The position numbers and the translations under genes are program-made. Below are positions 57,390 through 64,000 of a DNA stretch of 64,000 bases, piece after piece. The number at the start of each line of letters is the position of its first letter. The stretch's first letter is position 1. Source of the DNA: Modestobacter italicus (GTDB lineage: Bacteria; Actinomycetota; Actinomycetes; Mycobacteriales; Geodermatophilaceae); assembly GCF_019799965.1 (NCBI RefSeq), contig NZ_JABGCJ010000003.1, forward strand, positions 434,001-498,000, in the 5' to 3' direction. The notes below the pieces were generated by a model. It did no database searches, had not been told where the DNA came from, and worked only from the letters and a program-made list of their open reading frames with translations.

Positions 57390-57395
57390 ATGTTA
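57390..57395 (-). promoter_or_regulatory. -10 box of the gua operon
   Basis: TAACAT on the minus strand; transcription would start near 57383 and give a leader of about 55 nt. No clear -35. Confidence 0.45.
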
Positions 57396-57426
57396 GGCGG
57401 ACCCCCGCGGGGGGCCTCGGCCCCGT

Positions 57427-57432
57427 TACGGT
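57427..57432 (+). promoter_or_regulatory. -10 box of the DUF5319 gene
   Basis: TACGGT, divergent from the guaB -10 box 32 nt away. The leader of about 95 nt is GC-rich and ends with GGCGAGGAGG before GTG 57532. Confidence 0.4.
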
Positions 57433-57531
57433 TGGCCGGCGGCCGGGGCAGCCCGGCCACCTGCTGACTGACCAGCAACGGCACAGCCAGCAACGTCGGA
57501 GAAGGCCGGTGCACACCGGCGAGGAGGACAC

Positions 57532-57960
57532 GTGGACGCGTGGGACGAGTTCGGCGCACAGCCGGACCGCGACCCGGACTTCGGGGGCGAGCTCGGCTCG
57601 GGCGACCACTCCGGACAGCCGCCGCTGACCATGGAGGAGCGGGCCGGGGTGCTCGACGACCTGGCCGAGCTGGAGGTGTTCCGCACCCTGCTGGAGCCCA
57701 CCGGCGTCAAGGGCATCGTCGTCGACTGCCCGGACTGCCAGGAGGAGCACCACGTCGACTGGGCGCTGATGCAGGCCAACCTGCGTCAGCTGCTCGACGA
57801 GGGGCAGACCGGCCGGCACGAGCCGCCGTTCGACCCGGACCCCGACGACTACGTCAGCTGGGACTACGCCAGCGGCTACGCCGACGGGGTGGCCGCGCTG
57901 GCCGAGCGTGAGGAGCCCACCGGCCGCCACGGCGCCGGCCGGCACGCCCGCGAGGAGTAG
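57532..57960 (+). CDS. DUF5319 family protein
   Basis: A 142-aa acidic soluble protein. It contains D-C-P-D-C-Q-E-E-H-H-V-D-W near residue 63, a possible metal-binding C-x-x-C plus histidines, and D-D-Y-V-S-W-D-Y-A-S-G-Y. DUF5319 proteins lie next to guaB and bldM/sigD genes in many actinobacteria; no function is known to me. The ribosome site GAGGAGG supports GTG 57532. Confidence 0.85.
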   Translation: MDAWDEFGAQPDRDPDFGGELGSGDHSGQPPLTMEERAGVLDDLAELEVFRTLLEPTGVKGIVVDCPDCQEEHHVDWALMQANLRQLLDEGQTGRHEPPFDPDPDDYVSWDYASGYADGVAALAEREEPTGRHGAGRHAREE

Positions 57961-57970
57961 GCGCACGAGG

Positions 57971-58044
57971 TCGACGTCCGGCCCAGGGCTGGACGTCGAG
58001 AAACGCCTGAGCGCGGTGTCCGAGGGGTCGGACACCGCGCTCAG
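57971..58044. terminator. Double hairpin between DUF5319 and bldM-like genes
   Basis: First stem: TCGACGTCC (57971-57979) with 57991-57999. Second: a perfect 17-bp stem, 58007-58023 with 58028-58044 around GGGG, extendable outwards with mismatches. It separates convergent genes and probably terminates both. Confidence 0.8.
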
Positions 58045-58063
58045 CCGCTTCTCGGTGCTGGGA

Positions 58064-58822
58064 TCAGGTCATCATGCCGCGGCGGAAGCCGGTGGCCACG
58101 GCCTCGGCGCGGTCCTTGGCACCGAGCTTGCGGAACAGCCGCCGGGCGTGGGTCTTGATGGTGTCCTCGGACAGGTAGAGCTCCCGGCCGATCTGGGCGT
58201 TGCTCTTGCCCTGGCTCATCCCGGTGAGCACCTGCATCTCCCGCGCGGACAGCGCGACGTGCGGCGTCTCGGGCACCGTGGAGCGGACCGTGGTGGGGGC
58301 CAGGCCGGCCAGCGGGCTCGCACCGCCCCACGGCGAGCCTCCGGGGGCACCGGCCAGGGCGACCGCGTGCTGCGGGCTGCGCGGCTGCGGCGCCAGCTGC
58401 GGCGCCGGCCGGCTGCCCTCCGGGCGCATCCCGGTGCGGGACAGCCCCAGGCCGAGCTCGACCGGGCTGGCGTCCCAGCGCAGGTAGCCGCGGGCCCCGA
58501 AGGCCACTGCGGCGCGGACCGTCTCCGCGTCGTCCGGTGCGCCCAGCATCAGCACCGGCAGCGAGGGGTGCGACCGGAGCACCTGGGTGGCCACGGACAG
58601 TCCGCTGTCGGTGGCCCGCTGGGTCCCGACGAGCAGGACGTCGGGGAGCCGGTTGTCCAGCCGGGCCATCAGCGAGGCGGGGTCGCCGACCGCCTCGACC
58701 CGACCGACGAAAGGCAGGGCGAGCAGCCGCCCGGCGACCTCGTCGCGGACCCGGCGCCGCTCGTCGAACACCCAGACCACGGCCCCACTGCTGCCGTTGC
58801 CGCGCATCCTGTCCTCGATCAC
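58064..58822 (-). CDS. bldM: BldM-like orphan response regulator with degenerate receiver
   Basis: A 252-aa regulator. The C-terminal LuxR-type HTH (L-S-A-R-E-M-Q-V-L-T-G-M-S-Q-G-K; G-R-E-L-Y-L-S-E-D-T; T-H-A-R-R-L-F-R-K-L-G-A) is very close to Streptomyces BldM, as is its place beside whiD and guaB. The receiver fold is recognisable, but the phosphoacceptor position reads V-L-L-V-G-T instead of L-x-D, the acidic pair is D-E in F-D-E-R-R, and the lysine site reads L-R-W-D-A. Phosphorylation is therefore unlikely. A Pro/Ala/Gln-rich linker of about 45 residues joins the domains. GTG 58822 has GGGAG 5 nt before it. Confidence 0.87.
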   Translation of the reverse strand: MIEDRMRGNGSSGAVVWVFDERRRVRDEVAGRLLALPFVGRVEAVGDPASLMARLDNRLPDVLLVGTQRATDSGLSVATQVLRSHPSLPVLMLGAPDDAETVRAAVAFGARGYLRWDASPVELGLGLSRTGMRPEGSRPAPQLAPQPRSPQHAVALAGAPGGSPWGGASPLAGLAPTTVRSTVPETPHVALSAREMQVLTGMSQGKSNAQIGRELYLSEDTIKTHARRLFRKLGAKDRAEAVATGFRRGMMT

Positions 58823-59208
58823 CGCTGCTCCCGTCTGCGCCGGCGGGGCCGGCGACCTGCCGCCCGGGCACGGCCCGGGCAGGTGCCGGAGCGAGGCGAG
58901 CCCCCGCTCCTGGGGTGCCGCACCCCCGGTGTCCCCGGACGGGTGGCGGGTGTCCCCCACCCGGTGGTCGGCACTCCCTGTGACCACCTTGATCCGCACG
59001 GTGGTACGGCGACAGGCACCGTCACCCCCGCGGGTGAGTGACGCGGGACGCGCCCCGTGCCACGTCGGCACGCCGCGACGCCCCAAGCACACCTCGGCCG
59101 ATCTCGCAGAACGAGCGCGGGCGGGAGTGTTTGCGGCCGCTCGGCAGCGGGCATCGGCCCGGAAGTGACCGGGTAGACCCCCCGGTGCACCCGAGCCGAG
59201 GAGGTCCA
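58823..59208. other. Intergenic region between divergent bldM-like and whiD-like genes
   Basis: These 386 nt have no convincing coding frame. An inverted repeat TCACCC/GGGTGA lies near 59022-59037 and TAGACC (about 59173) is a possible -10 box for the whiD-like gene. The region should contain both promoters and may hold regulator sites; none could be assigned. Confidence 0.4.
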
Positions 59209-59508
59209 ATGGCTGACATCCGCCGACTGCCCACCCCCGTCGCCGAGGTCTGGGACTGGCAGTTGCACGGTTCCTGCCGGGGTGAGAGCACGTCGCTCTT
59301 CTTCCACCCTGACGGCGAGCGCGGGCCGGCCCGGGCTCGGCGCCAGGCCGCCGCCAAGGCCGTCTGCGGGACCTGCCCGGTCGTCCAGTCCTGCCTGCAG
59401 CACGCGCTCTCGGTGCGTGAGCCCTACGGCGTCTGGGGCGGCATGAGCGAGGAGGAGCGGGCCCGGCTCATCGCCGCCGAGCCCGCGGCCATCGCAGCCG
59501 GGGTCTGA
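59209..59508 (+). CDS. whiD: WhiB-family iron-sulfur regulator (WhiD/WhiB3-like)
   Basis: A 99-aa Wbl protein. The four cluster cysteines are C23 (G-S-C-R-G), C53 and C56 (C-G-T-C-P) and C62, followed by the G-V-W-G-G turn (75-79). V-W-D-W-Q-L-H-G at 14-21 matches WhiB3/WhiD rather than WblE or WhiB. Such proteins bind the primary sigma factor and sense redox or NO; WhiD is needed for sporulation septation in Streptomyces. GAGGAGG lies 5 nt before ATG 59209. Confidence 0.9.
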   Translation: MADIRRLPTPVAEVWDWQLHGSCRGESTSLFFHPDGERGPARARRQAAAKAVCGTCPVVQSCLQHALSVREPYGVWGGMSEEERARLIAAEPAAIAAGV

Positions 59509-59540
59509 TCGTCCGGCGGGGAGGACCTCACCCGCCGAGC

Positions 59541-59595
59541 AGCACGTGCGAGAGGGCCGGCCCGACGTCGTCGGGCCGGCCCTCTCGCACGTGCT
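59541..59595. terminator. 27-bp perfect hairpin between whiD-like and GGDEF genes
   Basis: 59541-59567 is the exact reverse complement of 59569-59595 around a single base, so the true loop is the centre of the palindrome. It reaches the stop codon of the GGDEF gene. It is the longest perfect inverted repeat in the window. Confidence 0.85.
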
Positions 59596-61211
59596 CACCC
59601 CAGGTCGCTGACCACCCGGTCGCGGCCGCCGGTCTTCGCGCCGTACAGGTGCTCGTCGGCCCGGCTCAGCAGCTCCGCCGGAGTGGACGCCGGCCGGCCC
59701 ACCGCGCCGGTCACCCCGATGCTGACCGTGACCGCCAGCCCGTCGGCGAGTTCGCCCCACGGGTGGGCCGACACCGCCTGCCGCAGGCCCTCCAGCCGCC
59801 GGACGGCGCCGGCCAGGTCCCCACCGACGAGGACCAGCAGGAACTCCTCACCGCCCATCCGCGCGGCGAACGTCCCCGGGTGGGCGACTCCCGCGGCCGA
59901 CGCCGTCGCCTCCAGCAGCGCGGCCACCGCACGCAGCACCTGGTCACCGACGTCGTGGGACCAGCGGTCGTTGACCTGCTTGAAGTGGTCCAGGTCCAGC
60001 AGCGCCACCGCGACGCCCACGCCCTCCCCGGCCGCGCGCTCCAGCAGCCGCGGGAACTCGTCGTCGACGTGGCGCCGGTTGTAGAGGCCGGTGAGCGGAT
60101 CTCGCAGCGAGAGCTCGCGGTACCGCCGGGTCTGCCGCCGCGCCTCGGTCGTCTCGTGCATCGCCTGCAGTGCGCGCGCCCGGGCATCGCGCTGGGCGGA
60201 CTGCAGGTCCAGGGCCTCCTGGCAGTACGTCTTGTGCTCGGTGAAGGCCGCCCGGAAGTCCCCCGCGGCGGCGTGCAGCTCGGCCTGCTCGCGCCGGGCG
60301 CGCACCCGGATCGAGGTCAGCCCGTGCCGGTCGCACCGACGCACGCACTCCTCGAGGGTCTGCCGGGCCCGCGCCAGGCTGCCGCGGCGACGCTGGACCT
60401 CGGCCAGGGTGAGCAGGAAGTCGGCACCGGCGTCGCCGTCCGGCGAGGCGTCCAGCGCCTCCCGGGCCGCACCCGGTGCCAGCGCGGCCTCTGCCTCCGC
60501 CAGCCGGCCCAGCCCGATGAGGGCGCGCGCGATCGTGTCCAGACGGCCGACGTGCAGCGGGACGCCGTGCGCCGCGGCGAGGGCCTGCAACCGGGTGCTG
60601 AGCGCCAGCGCGCTGTCGTACCGGCCGGCGACCGTCTCGACGTAGGCGTGGTTGTTCAGCACCAGCAGCTGGCGGTCGACGTCGCCGAGCTCCTCGGCCA
60701 GCAGCAGGACCTCGGCGTACCGCTCCCCGGCTCCCCGGTCGCCCTGCAGACCGAGGCAGTCGGCCAGCCGGGCCAGGTGGTCGATCCGCTGCGCCGGGGG
60801 CCCGTCGGGGTCCAGCAGCTCGACGGCCAGGACGGCGTGCTCCAGCGCCAGCGAGAGGTCACCGAGCTCCTGGAGGACGGCGGCCAGGAGGAAGTGGCTG
60901 CGGGACAGCAGGTGCCGGGCGCCGTGCTCGGTGGCCCAGCGCTGCACCTCCTGGGCGGTCCGGCCGGCACCGGCGACGTCGCCACGCCGGCGCGCCAGAT
61001 CGGCCTGGACCAGCCGGGCCCGCAGTTCCAGCGTCGCGTCACCGAGCCCGCGGGCGGCCTCGGCCGCCTGCTCGGCCTGCGTCGCGGTGTCCGGGCGGTC
61101 GAACCGGGACAGCGTCTCGAGCTGGTCGAGCACGACGGCCAGGGCAGCAGCGCCGGCCGGTTCCGGACACACCTCCGGCCGGCTCGGTCTCTCCACCTCC
61201 ACGTCCCGCAC
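59595..61211 (-). CDS. TPR-type sensor diguanylate cyclase
   Basis: A 538-aa soluble protein. Residues 30-350 consist of helical repeats of the TPR kind (A-R-L-V-Q-A-D-L-A-R-R-R-G-D; L-L-T-L-A-E-V-Q-R-R-R-G-S-L-A-R-A), a coiled stretch follows (Q-A-M-H-E-T-T-E-A-R-R-Q-T-R), then a GGDEF domain: D-P-L-T-G-L-Y-N-R-R, D-L-D-H-F-K-Q-V-N-D, and catalytic M-G-G-E-E-F. This architecture is common in actinobacteria; the repeats probably bind a protein partner. The GTG start at 61211 is uncertain. It converges on the whiD-like gene. Confidence 0.9.
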   Translation of the reverse strand: MRDVEVERPSRPEVCPEPAGAAALAVVLDQLETLSRFDRPDTATQAEQAAEAARGLGDATLELRARLVQADLARRRGDVAGAGRTAQEVQRWATEHGARHLLSRSHFLLAAVLQELGDLSLALEHAVLAVELLDPDGPPAQRIDHLARLADCLGLQGDRGAGERYAEVLLLAEELGDVDRQLLVLNNHAYVETVAGRYDSALALSTRLQALAAAHGVPLHVGRLDTIARALIGLGRLAEAEAALAPGAAREALDASPDGDAGADFLLTLAEVQRRRGSLARARQTLEECVRRCDRHGLTSIRVRARREQAELHAAAGDFRAAFTEHKTYCQEALDLQSAQRDARARALQAMHETTEARRQTRRYRELSLRDPLTGLYNRRHVDDEFPRLLERAAGEGVGVAVALLDLDHFKQVNDRWSHDVGDQVLRAVAALLEATASAAGVAHPGTFAARMGGEEFLLVLVGGDLAGAVRRLEGLRQAVSAHPWGELADGLAVTVSIGVTGAVGRPASTPAELLSRADEHLYGAKTGGRDRVVSDLG

Positions 61212-61290
61212 ACCGACGCATCGACGACTCGGGAACGATCTTGAGCGGGCCCCCGTCGGCCTGCCCCGGAAGGGTGGGGCTAACGGACGG

Positions 61291-61326
61291 GTCCGCCCCC
61301 GTCACCGGAGGGTGACGGGGGCGGAC
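61291..61326 (-). terminator. Second hairpin downstream of groEL
   Basis: A perfect 16-bp stem: 61291-61306 with 61311-61326 around GGAG. It lies between the groEL terminator and the GGDEF gene start and may act as a backup. Confidence 0.65.
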
Positions 61327-61354
61327 TCAGGACCTGCTCAGCGGGTCACTGCCG

Positions 61355-61382
61355 GCCCCGCTGCCCGACGGGCAGGCGGGGC
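61355..61382 (-). terminator. Terminator of groES-groEL
   Basis: GCCCCGCTGCCC (61355-61366) pairs with 61370-61382 with one bulged base. It begins 8 nt after the groEL stop on the minus strand. Confidence 0.7.
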
Positions 61383-61389
61383 GCCGCGG

Positions 61390-63042
<1,653 letters not shown>

Positions 63043-63145
63043 TCAGGTGGTGCGGAGGAAGAACGGGGGCAGACGACGACCGCCCCGGGACCCGGTGGTT
63101 CGGGTCGCCGGGGCGGTGTCGTGCTGGTCTAGCGGAGAGGTGAGG

Positions 63146-63454
63146 TCACTTCTCCACGACGGCGAGCAGGTCGCGCGCGGACAGCACGAGGTAGTCCTCG
63201 CCGCCGTAGCGCACCTCGGTGCCGCCGTACTTCGAGTAGATGACCACGTCGCCGACGTTCACGTCGAGCGGGACCCGGTTGCCGTTGTCGTCGACGCGGC
63301 CGGGGCCGACAGCGATGACGGTGCCCTCCTGGGGCTTCTCCTTGGCGGTGTCCGGGATGACCAGACCGGAGGCCGTGGTGGTCTCGGCCTCGTTGGCCTG
63401 GACCACGACACGGTCCTCGAGCGGCTTGATGTTGACCTTGGTAGCGGTCGTCAC
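63146..63454 (-). CDS. groES: Co-chaperonin GroES
   Basis: A 102-aa lid of the chaperonin. [11 protein letters not shown] near residue 9 and the mobile loop [12 protein letters not shown] are typical, as is [11 protein letters not shown] 63454 has AAGGGG about 10 nt before it. It lies 115 nt upstream of groEL1 and shares its transcript. Confidence 0.96.
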   Translation of the reverse strand: MTTATKVNIKPLEDRVVVQANEAETTTASGLVIPDTAKEKPQEGTVIAVGPGRVDDNGNRVPLDVNVGDVVIYSKYGGTEVRYGGEDYLVLSARDLLAVVEK

Positions 63455-63560
63455 GTCGTGACGCCCCCTTCGGTGTCGGACGGGTGTTCGGAGGTGGTGC
63501 AGATGCTGTGGCACGGGGGCTGTGCCTGCCGTCGCGGGGGTCAGGCCCAACCCGTGTCGA

Positions 63561-63587
63561 TTGGCACTCTACCCATGCGAGTGCCAG
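63561..63587 (-). promoter_or_regulatory. CIRCE operator (HrcA binding site)
   Basis: TTGGCACTC, a 9-nt spacer and GAGTGCCAG match the CIRCE inverted repeat with the actinobacterial variant ends. It overlaps the -10 box of the groES promoter, so bound HrcA would block RNA polymerase; heat shock relieves this (family knowledge). Confidence 0.9.
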
Positions 63588-63595
63588 CCACTCAA
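63566..63595 (-). promoter_or_regulatory. groES-groEL promoter
   Basis: On the minus strand TTGAGT (63595-63590), an 18-nt spacer and TAGAGT (63571-63566). Transcription would start near 63559, leaving a leader of about 105 nt before GTG 63454. Confidence 0.75.
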
Positions 63596-63623
63596 CCGGG
63601 TCGCCCACCCGGGGGACGGGCCG

Positions 63624-64000
63624 ATGGACCAGGCTGTCGGGGTGCCCATCCCCGACCCCGCCGGCGCCTCCGGCGACCAGGCGGCGGAGACCGTGCGACA
63701 GCTGCGGGACATGGCGACGCCGGCCGGTACGGCGGCGCTGAGCCGGGCCGGCGCCCTGCTGGCCGAGCGCACCGACGCGGTCACCGCACTCTCCCGGCTG
63801 CGCGCCGAGGTGGGCGTCGCACTCGCCGGCCCCGCGTGGGGCTTCGCCCGCCAGCGCGACCGGGCGCGGGCGGTCTTCGGCGCCGACGCCGACCGGCTCC
63901 TCTTCACCGCCGACGCCCTCGAGCAGGCCGGCCGGCCGCGGCTGGCCGACCGCCGGGCCGCCCGGCTGCTGGCCGGTGGCGCCGACTCGGTCGTCGACCT
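63624..64000 (+). CDS. Class I SAM-dependent methyltransferase with THUMP-like region, N-terminal fragment
   Basis: The gene runs off the right edge; 125 codons are visible from ATG 63624. The segment [18 protein letters not shown] near residue 86 followed by D-R-R-A-A-R-L-L-A and V-V-D-L at the edge matches the start of the THUMP-like methyltransferases that lie beside groES in many actinobacteria; the SAM-binding glycine motif would follow just beyond base 64000. It diverges from groES, so its promoter region overlaps the CIRCE site. Confidence 0.75.
   Translation, partial: MDQAVGVPIPDPAGASGDQAAETVRQLRDMATPAGTAALSRAGALLAERTDAVTALSRLRAEVGVALAGPAWGFARQRDRARAVFGADADRLLFTADALEQAGRPRLADRRAARLLAGGADSVVD

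Overview
The window is a 64 kb chromosomal stretch of a very GC-rich (well over 70%) actinobacterium. Gene content and order match the housekeeping chromosome of high-GC actinomycetes: upp-deoC-add-deoA-cdd, sucCD next to purN-purH, and guaA-guaB3-guaB-bldM-whiD-groES. Protein sequences and the recurrent short intergenic element suggest the Geodermatophilaceae (Blastococcus, Modestobacter or Geodermatophilus type). That family placement is inference. No phage, transposase, CRISPR array, rRNA or tRNA was seen.

Layout. 1-3.6 kb: start of upp, then deoC and two aldehyde dehydrogenase-type genes, the second lacking the catalytic half. 3.6-7 kb: a duplicated-domain acidic protein and a DEAD-box RNA helicase, convergent on a strong hairpin. 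7.1-17.1 kb: nucleoside uptake and salvage on the minus strand: a BMP-type lipoprotein, ABC ATPase, two permeases (the first with an apparent frameshift), cytidine deaminase, thymidine phosphorylase and adenosine deaminase, with a drug-export-type ABC pair inserted before add. 17.4-26.1 kb: cell-envelope and general genes (DD-carboxypeptidase, YihY, 2H phosphoesterase, trpS, aminotransferase, galE, CorC-like transporter, CAP-domain protein). 26.1-27.2 kb: a DUF559-type gene bracketed by inverted hairpin repeats. 27.3-39.7 kb: TCA cycle and one-carbon/purine genes (icd, mdh, folD, purH, purN, sucD, sucC, a B12-binding protein) with several membrane proteins between them. 39.7-53 kb: lipase, M23 peptidase behind a structured leader, methyltransferase, PcrA helicase, a chorismate mutase with a leader-peptide attenuator, GGDEF protein, PIG-L deacetylase, a NarL-type two-component system facing a PspC/LiaF-like pair, and a cation exchanger. 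53-64 kb: the guanine nucleotide operon (guaB, guaB3, guaA), DUF5319, the developmental regulators BldM-like and WhiD/WhiB3-like, a TPR-GGDEF protein, and groES-groEL1 under a CIRCE operator, ending in a partial methyltransferase.

How they work together: the 7-17 kb block imports nucleosides and converts them to bases and sugar phosphates; deoC continues deoxyribose-5-phosphate breakdown to acetaldehyde, which the dehydrogenases can oxidise, and upp recovers uracil. The most interesting signals are regulatory or architectural: the chorismate mutase leader, many start codons 6-8 nt after a -10 box (leaderless mRNAs), a threefold intergenic hairpin element, the inverted-repeat-bracketed DUF559 gene, and a BldM homologue whose receiver has lost its phosphorylation site.
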